Of a DNA stretch of 23,252 nt, positions 7,055-15,071 are shown piece after piece; positions within the stretch are counted from its first letter, which is position 1, and each line of letters starts with the position of its first letter. Origin of the DNA: Bacillota bacterium (GTDB lineage: Bacteria; Bacillota_C; Negativicutes; Sporomusales; Sporomusaceae). The position numbers and the translations under genes are program-made. The notes under the pieces are model-generated. The model saw nothing but the letters and a program-made list of their open reading frames with translations, had not been told where the DNA came from and ran no database searches. The DNA lies in assembly GCA_023441125.1 (NCBI GenBank), contig JAEZQV010000289.1:1-23252 (forward strand), read 5' to 3'.

Positions 7055-8725
7055 ATGAAAAGATCAAAACGTTTTGAGGTGTTGGAAGCCCGCCCTGTAA
7101 ACCAGGATGGTTTCGTGGTCGAGTGGCCGGAAGTCGGCCTGATGGCTATGGGCAGCCCCAACGATCCTAAACCCAGCATCAAAATTGAAAATGGTAAAGT
7201 CGTGGAGATGGACGGCATTCCCCGCGCTCAGTTCGACTTTATTGATCAGTTTATTGCCGATTATGCTATCGACACGGCGATTGCCCCCAAAGCAATGGCT
7301 ATGTCGGATACGGAAATTGCCAAAATGCTTGTTGACGTCAATGTGTCGCGGGACGAACTTGTTAAAATAATCCGTGGTTTGACGGCTGCGAAAATTGTGG
7401 CTGTGCTCAATACCATGAACGTCGTGGAAATGATGATGGCGCTGCAAAAAATGCGGGCCCGGAAGATTCCTTCCAACCAGTGCCATGTTACCAATCCGCA
7501 GGACAATCCGGTACTCATTGCCGCCGACGCCGCCGAAGCCGCCATGCGCGGGTTCGACGAAATGGAAACTACCGTAGCCGTTGTCCGCTATGCTCCCTTT
7601 AACGCGTTGGCCCTGCAGGTCGGCGGCCAGGTTGGCCGCGGCGGCGTGCTGATCCAATGCGCGCTCGAAGAAGCCACCGAACTGTTGTTAGGCATGCGCG
7701 GCATCACCGCATATGCGGAAACCATCTCCGTATACGGTACCGAGAATGTATTTGTCGACGGCGACGATACGCCGTGGTCCAAAGCCTTCCTGGCCTCGGC
7801 CTATGCCTCCCGCGGTCTTAAAATGCGGTTTACCTCCGGCACCGGTTCGGAAGTGCAAATGGGCTATGCCGAAGGCAAGTCCATGCTGTACCTGGAGGTC
7901 AAGTGCATCATGCTGACCCGCGGCGCCGGCGTACAGGGCCTGCAAAACGGTTCGGTAAGCTGCGTAGGCGTGCCGGCAGCGGTTCCGTCCGGTATTCGCG
8001 CCATTCTCGGTGAAAACCTGACTGCCGCCATGCTGGATCTTGAGGTTGCCTCCAGTAACGACCAGACCTTTACCCACTCCGATATCCGCCGTACCGCCCG
8101 GACCCTGATGCAAATGCTGCCGGGCACCGACTTCATCTGCTCAGGCTACAGCGCCACCCCGAACTATGACAACATGTTCGCCGGCTCCAACTGGGATGTC
8201 GACGACTATGACGACTGGAACATTATCCAGCGCGACCTGATGGTGGACGGCGGTCTGAAACCGGTATCGGAAGAAGCGGTTATTGCCGTACGGAATAAAG
8301 CCGCTAAAGCCATCCAGGCCGTATTTAAAGAGTTCGGCTTCCCGGCCATTACCGACGAGGAAGTGGAAGCCGCCACCTATGCCCATGGCACCAAAGACAT
8401 CATTAAACGGAATGTTGTTGAGGACCTGAAGGCTGCCGAAGAAATGATGAAGCGCGGCATTACCGGTGTCGATATCGTCCGCGCCCTGGCCAAAAACGGC
8501 TTTGTTGATGTGGCGGAAAACGTGCTGGGCACTCTGAAGCAGCGTATTTCCGGCGACTACCTCCATACCTCGGCCATTCTTGATAAGAATCTTAACGTTG
8601 TCAGCGCCGTAAACTGCAAAAATGACTACGCCGGCCCTGGCACAGGCTATCGCCTGAGCAAAGAACGTTGGGATGAAATTAAAGATATACGCCAGGCAAT
8701 TAAACCGTCTGACTTTGACGTGTGA
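7055..8725 (+). CDS. pduC: Propanediol dehydratase large subunit
   Basis: The alpha subunit of adenosylcobalamin-dependent diol dehydratase, which converts 1,2-propanediol to propionaldehyde by a radical mechanism. Its 556 residues compare with 554 in Salmonella. It begins [19 protein letters not shown], a near match to PduC. Active-site positions are kept: the His in CHVTN (His144, equivalent to the usual His143), the Glu in [12 protein letters not shown], and the Asp in [11 protein letters not shown]. The C-terminus keeps [10 protein letters not shown] and [12 protein letters not shown]. Glycerol dehydratases are homologous, but the surrounding Pdu shell genes make propanediol the natural substrate. 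A GGGGGG ribosome-binding site lies nine bases before the ATG. Confidence 0.98.
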   Translation: MKRSKRFEVLEARPVNQDGFVVEWPEVGLMAMGSPNDPKPSIKIENGKVVEMDGIPRAQFDFIDQFIADYAIDTAIAPKAMAMSDTEIAKMLVDVNVSRDELVKIIRGLTAAKIVAVLNTMNVVEMMMALQKMRARKIPSNQCHVTNPQDNPVLIAADAAEAAMRGFDEMETTVAVVRYAPFNALALQVGGQVGRGGVLIQCALEEATELLLGMRGITAYAETISVYGTENVFVDGDDTPWSKAFLASAYASRGLKMRFTSGTGSEVQMGYAEGKSMLYLEVKCIMLTRGAGVQGLQNGSVSCVGVPAAVPSGIRAILGENLTAAMLDLEVASSNDQTFTHSDIRRTARTLMQMLPGTDFICSGYSATPNYDNMFAGSNWDVDDYDDWNIIQRDLMVDGGLKPVSEEAVIAVRNKAAKAIQAVFKEFGFPAITDEEVEAATYAHGTKDIIKRNVVEDLKAAEEMMKRGITGVDIVRALAKNGFVDVAENVLGTLKQRISGDYLHTSAILDKNLNVVSAVNCKNDYAGPGTGYRLSKERWDEIKDIRQAIKPSDFDV

Positions 8726-8747
8726 TCTAGAAGAGAGGTGGATGGAA

Positions 8748-9389
8748 ATGGAAATTAACGAACAATTGATTCGCGAAATAGTAGGGCAGGTACTGGCCGG
8801 CATGGCCCAGCCTGCTGCGCCGAAAGCTGCCGCAACCGGCCGCTCCATGACGCTGGTGGAAAAAGGGGAAGCCCGCCCCGGTACCAGAACTGACGAAGTT
8901 ATCATTGCCCTGGCGCCGGCCTTTGGCAAATATCAGAATAAAACCATCGTCAACGTGCCGCATAGCGATGTCCTGCGCGAAATGATCGCCGGTATCGAGG
9001 AAGAAGGCGTAAAAGCCCGCGTTGTCCGCGTTTTACGGACTTCGGACGTAGCCTTTGCCGCCCATGACTGCACGAAGCTCAGCGGTTCGGGTATTGCCAT
9101 CGGGATTCAGTCCAGAGGGACGACAGTAATCCATCAGAAAGATCTGCCGCCGCTGAGCAATCTTGAGCTGTTCTCGCAATCGCCGCTTTTGGACCTGGAA
9201 GCCTACCGCCAAATCGGCAAAAACGCCGCCCAATACGCCAAAGGCCAGTCGCCGGTACCGGTACCGACCAAGAACGACCAGATGGCCCGGCCCAAATATC
9301 AGGCCAAAGCAGCCGTACTGCATATTAAAGAAACCGAACACGTTGTTCCCGGTGCGAAACCGGTGGAACTGGAAGTTCAATTCAACTAG
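8748..9389 (+). CDS. pduD: Propanediol dehydratase medium subunit
   Basis: The beta subunit of diol dehydratase (213 residues; Salmonella 224). The N-terminal [18 protein letters not shown] is an amphipathic helix followed by an Ala/Pro-rich linker. This is the classic encapsulation peptide that delivers PduCDE into the compartment. The body contains the B12-binding core ([48 protein letters not shown]). Three in-frame ATGs are possible: 8673 lies inside pduC, 8742 almost touches the ribosome-binding site, and 8748 has GAGAGGTG at seven bases and is preferred. Confidence 0.96.
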   Translation: MEINEQLIREIVGQVLAGMAQPAAPKAAATGRSMTLVEKGEARPGTRTDEVIIALAPAFGKYQNKTIVNVPHSDVLREMIAGIEEEGVKARVVRVLRTSDVAFAAHDCTKLSGSGIAIGIQSRGTTVIHQKDLPPLSNLELFSQSPLLDLEAYRQIGKNAAQYAKGQSPVPVPTKNDQMARPKYQAKAAVLHIKETEHVVPGAKPVELEVQFN

Positions 9390-9405
9390 GCGGAGGTGAA
9401 AATAA

Positions 9406-9918
9406 ATGTCAGATAATAAAATGTTGGAAGATATCGTCCGTGAAGTATTAAAATCCATGGCCGGCGCGCCGCAGGCCGCTGCTCCGGCACCGGCCGCACA
9501 AGCGGGTCTGTGCCCTGACCGTGACTATCCGCTGGCCAGCAAGCGGCCTGAACTCTTAAAAACGCCTACCGGCAAATCGCTGGCAGATATTACGCTGGAT
9601 AAGATCGTCAATGGCGAGGTAAAATCCGAGGATGTCCGTATTACCCCGGAAACCCTCAGAATGCAGGCCGAGATTGCCGACGGGGTGGGCAGATACCAGT
9701 TTGCCAATAACCTCCGCCGCGCAGCCGAACTTGTGGCCATTCCCGATGCCCGCGTACTGGAAATTTACAATGCTATGCGTCCTTACCGTTCCACCAAACC
9801 CGAACTGTTGGCCATTGCTGAAGAATTGGCAGTAAAATACAACGCAAAAATTAACGCCGCTTTCGTGAGAGAGGCCGCTGAAGTCTACGAGCGCCGGAAC
9901 CGTCTCAGAGCGGACTAA
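9406..9918 (+). CDS. pduE: Propanediol dehydratase small subunit
   Basis: The gamma subunit of diol dehydratase (170 residues; Salmonella 173). An N-terminal helix, MSDNKMLEDIVREVLKSMAG, and an Ala/Pro linker resemble the encapsulation helix of PduD. The core shows DYPLASKRPELLKTPTGKSL, ITPETLRMQAEIA and GRYQFANNLRRAAEL, typical of PduE. GGAGGTGAAAATAA precedes the ATG. It is co-transcribed with pduC and pduD in the invariant C-D-E order and is followed 13 bases later by the reactivase gene. Confidence 0.96.
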   Translation: MSDNKMLEDIVREVLKSMAGAPQAAAPAPAAQAGLCPDRDYPLASKRPELLKTPTGKSLADITLDKIVNGEVKSEDVRITPETLRMQAEIADGVGRYQFANNLRRAAELVAIPDARVLEIYNAMRPYRSTKPELLAIAEELAVKYNAKINAAFVREAAEVYERRNRLRAD

Positions 9919-9931
9919 GGTGGGAGCTTTC

Positions 9932-11764
9932 ATGCCTATTATTGCAGGCGTGGATATTGGTAACTCCACAACTGAGGTTTGCCTGGCGCAAGTCGGGCAG
10001 GGTCAAATTCATACGTATTTGGCCAGCAGCATTATAAAAACAACGGGGATCAAGGGGACGCTGGCCAATGTGCCGGGCATTGTGATCGCCCTGCGGGAAG
10101 CCGTGCACAAGGCGGACCTGACCTTGGCCGAACTGGCTGAAATCCGCCTGAATGAAGCGACTCCGGTCATCGGCGACCTGGCCATGGAAACCATTACCGA
10201 AACCATTATCACCGAATCGACCATGATCGGCCATAACCCGTCCACACCGGGCGGCATTGGCTTGGGTGTCGGCATGACGATCCCTTTTGCGCAGCTTGCC
10301 GGTGTCGGCCCGGGGGAAAAGGTTATTTGCCTCATTCCCCAAGGCATTGATTTTGCGGATGCCGCCCGGGAAATCAATGCGGCTATGGCCAGAGGCGTAG
10401 CCGTACAGGGGGCCATTGCCCGCCAGGATGACGCCGTGCTCATCGTCAACCGGCTGGAGCGCACCATCCCTGTTGTCGACGAAGTAACCTTGATTGAAAA
10501 GGTTCCGGTCGGCATGCTGGCCGCCGTAGAAGTGGCCGAAGCCGGCCAGACCATAAAAACACTGTCCAATCCCTATGGCATTGCCACCGTTTTTAACCTG
10601 ACACCGGACGAGACCAAAATGGTGGTACCCATTGCCAGAGCTTTAATCGGCAACCGGTCGGCCGTTGTTGTCCGGACGCCGGCAGGCGATGTAAAAGCCC
10701 GCTCCATTCCGGCCGGTTTTGTCACCGTTGTCGGCCAGAAGGGCAAAGCCGATATTGACGTCGAAGCCGGCGCGGCGGCGATCATGGAAGCTGTCGAACG
10801 CGTCCAGCCAGTCCTGGATGTGCAGGGCGAAGCCGGGACCAATGTGAACGGCATGCTGGAAAGAGTCCGGCAGGTTATGGCGGAACTCACCAGCCAGTCG
10901 GTCGCGGATATGAAGATTCAGGATATCCTGGCTGTTGATACCTTTGTGCCGCAAAAAGTGCAAGGCGGTCTGGCCGGCGAATTTGCGCTGGAAAGCGCGG
11001 TAGCCCTGGCGGCCATGGTTAAAACCAGCCGCCTGCCGATGCAGCAGATCGCCAACAAGCTACAAGAAGATCTCGGTGTGCGGGTGGTTATCGCCGGTGT
11101 CGAAGCCAATATGGCCATCCGCGGGGCCTTAACCACCCCGGGTACCGATAAGCCGCTGGCTATTTTAGATATGGGCGGCGGCTCCACCGATGCCGCCATC
11201 ATTACCAGGGACAGCCGGGTGCATTCCATTCATCTGGGCGGCGCCGGCGACATGACGACCATGCTGATTAACTCGGAACTGGGGCTTAATGACTTTGATT
11301 TAGCCGAGGATATCAAAAAATATCCCCTAGCCAAAGTAGAAAGCCTGTATCATGTCAGGCTGGAAGACGGCACTGTCAAATTCTATGACAACCATCTGCC
11401 GCCGCATGTATTTGCCCGGGTAGTTATTTTGAAAGAAGGCGGCATGGTGCCCATCCCGGCCGACCATGCCCTGGACAGAATCCGGCATGTGCGGCGGGAG
11501 GCCAAAAAACGCGTATTTGTCACCAATGCCCTGCGGTCGCTGGCCCGGGTAGCGCCTACCGGCAATATCAGGCATATTGAGTTTGTCGTCTTGGTTGGCG
11601 GCTCGGCAATGGATTTCGAAGTGGCCGACATGGTAACCGACGCGCTGGCCGAGTACGGTATTGTCTGCGGCCGGGGGAATATTCGCGGCAGCGAGGGTCC
11701 CCGCAACGCCGTTGCTACCGGCCTGGTACTGTCTTATATCGACCCTGTGACTAACCCGCTTTAA
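9932..11764 (+). CDS. pduG: Diol dehydratase reactivase large subunit
   Basis: PduG is an actin/Hsp70-fold ATPase that, with PduH, expels damaged cobalamin from inactivated diol dehydratase. The length (610 residues) equals that of Salmonella PduG. The N-terminal phosphate-binding motif is AGVDIGNSTTEV, the second is LDMGGGSTDAAI, and the near-invariant INEATPVIGD-type and ETITETIITESTMIGHNP segments are present (NEATPVIGDLAMETITETII here). The C-terminus retains RGNIRGSEGPRNAVATGL. I prefer ATG 9932, preceded by AAGGTGGGAG, over the in-frame GTG at 9920 that lies within that site. The usual close link to pduH is broken here by a non-coding insert. Confidence 0.96.
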   Translation: MPIIAGVDIGNSTTEVCLAQVGQGQIHTYLASSIIKTTGIKGTLANVPGIVIALREAVHKADLTLAELAEIRLNEATPVIGDLAMETITETIITESTMIGHNPSTPGGIGLGVGMTIPFAQLAGVGPGEKVICLIPQGIDFADAAREINAAMARGVAVQGAIARQDDAVLIVNRLERTIPVVDEVTLIEKVPVGMLAAVEVAEAGQTIKTLSNPYGIATVFNLTPDETKMVVPIARALIGNRSAVVVRTPAGDVKARSIPAGFVTVVGQKGKADIDVEAGAAAIMEAVERVQPVLDVQGEAGTNVNGMLERVRQVMAELTSQSVADMKIQDILAVDTFVPQKVQGGLAGEFALESAVALAAMVKTSRLPMQQIANKLQEDLGVRVVIAGVEANMAIRGALTTPGTDKPLAILDMGGGSTDAAIITRDSRVHSIHLGGAGDMTTMLINSELGLNDFDLAEDIKKYPLAKVESLYHVRLEDGTVKFYDNHLPPHVFARVVILKEGGMVPIPADHALDRIRHVRREAKKRVFVTNALRSLARVAPTGNIRHIEFVVLVGGSAMDFEVADMVTDALAEYGIVCGRGNIRGSEGPRNAVATGLVLSYIDPVTNPL

Positions 11765-11765
11765 G

Positions 11766-11853
11766 ACTCCCGCTTTGTAAGTGGGAGTGAGAGCGGATAA
11801 GTCCCAGGATAAGGGCAACTAACCTTCAGATGGGGTTGAAACCCCACCTGAAG
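11766..11853 (+). other. Structured non-coding insert between pduG and pduH
   Basis: The 121 bases between pduG and pduH hold two strong hairpins: ACTCCCGCTT/AAGTGGGAGT (11766-11775 with 11779-11788, loop TGT) and CTTCAGATGGGGT/ACCCCACCTGAAG (11824-11836 with 11841-11853, one mismatch). The linker between them is GGATAAGTCCCAGGATAAGG followed by GCAACTAACC. There is no T-run and no open frame. The pattern resembles the structured 3' ends (omega-RNA-like) of IS200/IS605-type elements, but this is from memory and could not be searched; no transposase is present. Alternatives are an operon-internal processing site or an attenuator. Confidence 0.5.
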
Positions 11854-11885
11854 CTAAGTTTACTTCATAGTGAGGCGTGAGCAGT

Positions 11886-12377
11886 ATGCAGTCAGATAAA
11901 ACATTAAATAGACCCAGCATCATCATCTGTGCCTGTCCGCATGACGCCTGTGCGGCTAAGCTGCGTGAGCTTCAGGCCGGTATGGAGGAAGAAGGAGTAC
12001 CCTGCCTGCTTACGGACGATGCTGACGGGGATGCCGTAGCCCTTGCTTTTAAAGGCGCACAGGTTTCACCGCTCGGAGTCGGTGTAGGCGTCAGTCCGGC
12101 TGCCCTGTGTGTGCATTACCAAAAGCTGCCCGAGCGCCAGCCGCTGTTTGTCCTGGAGAGGGCGGGAACACCGGCCGAGTGGCGGAATTTGGGGTACAAT
12201 GCCGCCCGGCTGGTGAAAGGACTGCCCTTTAAAGACAATCCGGTCCGGGAAGAGGCGGCGGCCCCTGAGGATGATATGGCTAAGCTTTATGCAAGTGTCC
12301 GTGAGATTATCCTGAAAGTGTTACAGGAAAGTGCTCAAGGCCATGGGGAGGTGAATACATGGTCAAAAACGCTCTAG
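11886..12377 (+). CDS. pduH: Diol dehydratase reactivase small subunit with a C-terminal extension
   Basis: PduH is the small subunit of the dehydratase reactivase and swaps with the dehydratase medium subunit during repair. GMEEEGVPCLL (about 32-42), VHYQKLPERQPLF and YNAARLVKGLPFKD (104-117) match the family. Salmonella PduH (about 116 residues) ends right after the last motif, whereas this protein runs on for some 45 residues. The extra part has an acidic/Ala-rich linker and an amphipathic helix, MAKLYASVREIILKVLQES (131-149). I use ATG 11886, with GAGG about ten bases upstream; a GTG at 11877 sits almost on that site. The 3' end overlaps pduK by 19 bases. Confidence 0.9.
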   Translation: MQSDKTLNRPSIIICACPHDACAAKLRELQAGMEEEGVPCLLTDDADGDAVALAFKGAQVSPLGVGVGVSPAALCVHYQKLPERQPLFVLERAGTPAEWRNLGYNAARLVKGLPFKDNPVREEAAAPEDDMAKLYASVREIILKVLQESAQGHGEVNTWSKTL

Positions 12378-12946
12378 GTTTAATTGAAGTAGTCGGCTTG
12401 GCTGCCGGCATGGCAGCGGCTGACACTGCCGTCAAAGCGGCGAATGTTGAGCTTATCGGCTACGAACTCGCCAAGGGCGGCGGTATGGTTCTTATCAAAG
12501 TGAGCGGCGACGTGGGGGCTGTCAAAGCAGCTGTTGATGCCGCCGCGGCGGCCGCCGCCAAAATAAATAAAGTAGTGTCCAAACATGTTATCCCGCGTCC
12601 GCACAGCGAACTGGGCGGACTCATAATCACCCAGGAGACGGTAGGCCATACGCCGGCACCGGCTGCGCCGGCAAACGTTGCGCCTCCTGCTGCAACACCG
12701 GCCGATCCGGTCAAACCGGCAGATGCGCCGGTTCAGACCGATACGGCAAGCACCGTAAGCGCGACTGTTGCTGTTGAACCGGCTTTGGAAGATCCTCAGG
12801 CAACAGCACCGGCCACTTTAGACCAGGAGCCGGTAAATCCGCCGGAAATCTGCAATTTGTGCGGCGACCCTGCATGTCCCAGAAAAAAGGGCGATCCCAG
12901 AATCACTTGCATTCATTATGATAAAAACAACAAGGAGGATGAATAA
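12359..12946 (+). CDS. pduK: Shell protein PduK with C-terminal cysteine motif
   Basis: Residues 1-90 form a BMC domain ([42 protein letters not shown]). A Pro/Ala/Val-rich linker of about 70 residues follows. The tail [20 protein letters not shown] continues to Cys184, giving Cys165-x2-Cys168-x4-Cys173-x10-Cys184. Salmonella PduK ends with nearly the same CNLCLDPACPRQKGEPR motif, which makes the assignment secure. The motif probably binds an iron-sulfur cluster or zinc (inference). The protein is longer than Salmonella PduK (195 versus about 160), mainly because of the linker. GGAGGTG lies seven bases upstream of the ATG, inside the end of pduH. Confidence 0.95.
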   Translation: MVKNALGLIEVVGLAAGMAAADTAVKAANVELIGYELAKGGGMVLIKVSGDVGAVKAAVDAAAAAAAKINKVVSKHVIPRPHSELGGLIITQETVGHTPAPAAPANVAPPAATPADPVKPADAPVQTDTASTVSATVAVEPALEDPQATAPATLDQEPVNPPEICNLCGDPACPRKKGDPRITCIHYDKNNKEDE

Positions 12947-12948
12947 GT

Positions 12949-13227
12949 ATGCGCGGAGAGGCATTAGGAATGGTAGAAACCAAGGGTTTGGTGGGCGCGA
13001 TTGAAGCTGCTGACGCGATGGTTAAAGCCGCTAACGTTGTGTTGGTTGGTTATGAGAAAATTGGTTCCGGGTTGGTAACCGTTATGGTGCGGGGCGATGT
13101 TGGCGCCGTTAAGGCTGCTACCGACAGCGGTGCGGCCGCTGCCCAGCGGGTTGGCGAACTGGTATCCATTCACGTTATTCCCCGTCCTCATGCAGATATC
13201 GAAAAGATTCTGCCCAAGAGCGAGTAA
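12949..13227 (+). CDS. pduJ: Major hexameric shell protein, PduJ-type
   Basis: A single BMC domain of 92 residues, nearly identical to the protein at 5943, with the same pore sequence GYEKIGSG (Ser40) and closing [15 protein letters not shown]. PduJ is an abundant facet hexamer that overlaps PduA in function and is needed for compartment assembly in Salmonella. The J name follows from position (next to pduK and before pduL). GGAGG lies 12 bases before the ATG, inside the end of pduK, so the two are probably translationally coupled. Confidence 0.93.
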   Translation: MRGEALGMVETKGLVGAIEAADAMVKAANVVLVGYEKIGSGLVTVMVRGDVGAVKAATDSGAAAAQRVGELVSIHVIPRPHADIEKILPKSE

Positions 13228-13245
13228 GCTGGCAATAGCAGGCTA

Positions 13246-13271
13246 AGCTTGCCGCGTTACCGTGGCAAGCT
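13246..13271 (+). other. Intergenic hairpin between pduJ and pduL
   Basis: AGCTTGCCGCG (13246-13256) pairs with CGTGGCAAGCT (13261-13271), one pair being G-T, around the loop TTAC. There is no downstream T-run. It is plausible as an mRNA-stabilising or partial attenuation structure that sets the shell-protein to enzyme ratio. Confidence 0.6.
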
Positions 13272-13304
13272 CAGTCCATTTAGCAGAAATCCGGAGGTGA
13301 GATG

Positions 13305-13952
13305 ATGGAACAAAAGATCATTGAACAAATTGTAAGCCAGGTATTGGCTGCCATGCCGGCGTTACAGCAGGCGGAAAAGGCTGATCAAGGTATACCTGTC
13401 GGCGTATCCAACCGCCACATCCACCTCTGTGCCGAGCATATTGACCTTCTGTTTGGCAGCGGCTATTCACTGACTAAGGACAAAGAGCTCAAACAGACCG
13501 GTGAATATGCGGCCAAAGAGACAGTTACCCTGGTCGGACCGAAAGGGGTTATGCGCAATGTGCGGGTGTTAGGTCCGGTCCGGGCCTTTACCCAGCTTGA
13601 AATATCCCGTACGGACGGTTTTGCTCTGGGGGTAGTGCCGCCTTTGCGGGATTCCGGCAAGATTACCGGCTCGCCCGGTATTGTCGTGGTCGGTCCCCAA
13701 GGCGCCGTTACCCTCACCGAAGGGGTTATCTGCGCAGCCCGGCATATCCATATGGAGGCGGCCGACGCTCAAAAGTTCCGGGTGAATGACGGGGAGCGCG
13801 TTACGGTGAAAGTGCCCGGGCCCCGGGGCGGAACGTTTGACAATGTGCTGGTGCGTATCCACCCGTCTTTCCGGCTGGAATTTCATATTGACACCGATGA
13901 AGCCAATGCCGCCGAACTCAAAAACGGCGACATGGTCACCTTGTGCAAGTAG
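13305..13952 (+). CDS. pduL: Phosphate propanoyltransferase PduL
   Basis: PduL converts propionyl-CoA and phosphate to propionyl-phosphate and recycles CoA inside the compartment. Residues 1-18 (EQKIIEQIVSQVLAAM) form an encapsulation-type helix. The two beta-barrel domains carry the zinc-site histidines in SNRHIHL (about 35-41) and ARHIHM (145-150), with further conserved positions in VRIHPSFRLEFHIDTDEAN. At 215 residues it matches Salmonella PduL (210). Two adjacent ATGs exist (13302 and 13305); the second has better spacing (seven bases) from GGAGG. No propionate kinase gene follows. Confidence 0.96.
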   Translation: MEQKIIEQIVSQVLAAMPALQQAEKADQGIPVGVSNRHIHLCAEHIDLLFGSGYSLTKDKELKQTGEYAAKETVTLVGPKGVMRNVRVLGPVRAFTQLEISRTDGFALGVVPPLRDSGKITGSPGIVVVGPQGAVTLTEGVICAARHIHMEAADAQKFRVNDGERVTVKVPGPRGGTFDNVLVRIHPSFRLEFHIDTDEANAAELKNGDMVTLCK

Positions 13953-13964
13953 GAGAGAACTGCT

Positions 13965-14762
13965 GTGGACAATGAAAAACTTGTGGAATTGGTTGTCGCA
14001 GAGGTGCTGCGGCGGCTCAGGCAAGCGGACGGCGCGCTCCAGCCGGCGGCCGGCCCGCAATACAAAGCGCTGGCTATCTTCACGGGTGGCACCATTGGTC
14101 TGGAGGCCGGCCTGGAGGAGTTAAAAAGACTGCAGGCCGGCGGCACGGAAATTACCGTTGTACTGTCGCACGCCGCCGAAACCATTATCGGTGAAAGCTG
14201 GATACAAGAGAAACTGGGTAGTCACGTGCAGGTTGTTGCTACCCAGTCCCCCTATCCGGGAAAACATCTGCGGCTGGCCGATGTTGTCCTGGTACCGGTA
14301 TTGACGCAGAACACGGCGGCCAAACTGGCGCATACCCTGGCGGACAGCATGGTGTGCACCCTGATACTCCAGGCCCTGATGCTGGGTAAACCCGTGATTG
14401 CGGCCGTCAATGCCGCCGACCCGCAGGATGACTGGCGGGTGCAGAAGCATATGGCCCAAGCGGCGCCGGCGCTTAAGGCGGCGCTGGCAGCCAACCTGAA
14501 AAAAATTGAGACCTTTGGTGTTCAGCTTACACCGGTAGAAAAGCTGGCTAATGCCGCCGGCCGGGTGCTCGGGCGGGAGGAACAGCCTGCTTTGGCGAAC
14601 GTCCCGGAGCAGCCTGGCCAAAAACGGGTGCTCGATGCCGCCAGTATCAGGCATAGCGCGCAGCAAGGCATTAAAACCATTCAAATTGTTCAAGGCACCA
14701 TTATTACGCCTTTAGCCCGTGATATCGCCAGAGAATGCGGGATAGCCATTATTTACAGTTAA
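13965..14762 (+). CDS. Flavoprotein-like microcompartment protein in the pduM position
   Basis: The first 20 residues (DNEKLVELVVAEVLRRLRQ) look like an encapsulation helix. Residues about 34-170 resemble the flavoprotein (phosphopantothenoylcysteine decarboxylase-like) fold: ALAIFTGGTIG, ITVVLSHAAETIIG, LADVVLVPVLTQNTAAKLAH and LMLGKPVIAAVNAADP. Flavoproteins of this kind are known in several compartment loci. The C-terminal segment (VQGTIITPLARDIARECGI) resembles the end of Salmonella PduM. It lies exactly where pduM sits in enteric operons (L-M-N), so it may replace PduM. The start is GTG with AGGAGAG seven bases upstream. The cofactor and reaction are unknown. Confidence 0.75.
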   Translation: MDNEKLVELVVAEVLRRLRQADGALQPAAGPQYKALAIFTGGTIGLEAGLEELKRLQAGGTEITVVLSHAAETIIGESWIQEKLGSHVQVVATQSPYPGKHLRLADVVLVPVLTQNTAAKLAHTLADSMVCTLILQALMLGKPVIAAVNAADPQDDWRVQKHMAQAAPALKAALAANLKKIETFGVQLTPVEKLANAAGRVLGREEQPALANVPEQPGQKRVLDAASIRHSAQQGIKTIQIVQGTIITPLARDIARECGIAIIYS

Positions 14763-14780
14763 GCAGGAAGGATGAAGAAC

Positions 14781-15065
14781 ATGTGGGTAGGAAAGATCAT
14801 CGGCACACTTGTGGCTACCCCGAAGGACGACAGCCTGACCGGCAGTAAACTGCTTATTGTCCAGCGGCTTAAGTTTGGCAACCGTCCGGCCGGTGACCCA
14901 ATTGTGGCGGTAGACACCATCGGGGCTGGCACCGGCGAAACGGTGCTGGTGGTTGATGGCAGCTCCGCCCGGCATGTGACTGGTAACCCCCAGTCGGCAG
15001 TAGATGCAGCCATTGTGGGGATTATTGACAGCATCGAGATAAATAAAAGTTTACTCGAGGAGTAA
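14781..15065 (+). CDS. pduN: Pentameric vertex protein PduN
   Basis: A BMC-P (EutN/CcmL family) protein that caps the twelve vertices of the shell. It starts MWVGKIIGTLVATPKDDSLT, followed by GSKLLIVQRL, VAVDTIGAGTGETVLVVDG, the signature SSARHV, and the C-terminal VDAAIVGIIDSIE, all matching PduN. The preferred start is ATG 14781, nine bases after AGGAAGG; the ATG at 14772 immediately follows that site. With this start the length is 94 residues, close to Salmonella PduN (91). Confidence 0.95.
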   Translation: MWVGKIIGTLVATPKDDSLTGSKLLIVQRLKFGNRPAGDPIVAVDTIGAGTGETVLVVDGSSARHVTGNPQSAVDAAIVGIIDSIEINKSLLEE

Positions 15066-15071
15066 TCTGCC

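Noticed and set aside
8673..8747. Upstream ATG starts for pduD at 8673 and 8742
   Set aside because: 8673 would add 25 unrelated residues from inside pduC, and 8742 is only a base or so from the ribosome-binding site. The encapsulation helix begins cleanly at 8748.
6057..8929. Long minus-strand open frames opposite pduB, pduC and pduD (for example 6057-6590 and 8141-8929)
   Set aside because: They mirror GC-rich, strongly biased coding genes, lack ribosome-binding sites and resemble no protein family.
11766..11853. Intrinsic terminator between pduG and pduH
   Set aside because: Neither hairpin is followed by a T-run, and pduH has to be expressed with pduG.
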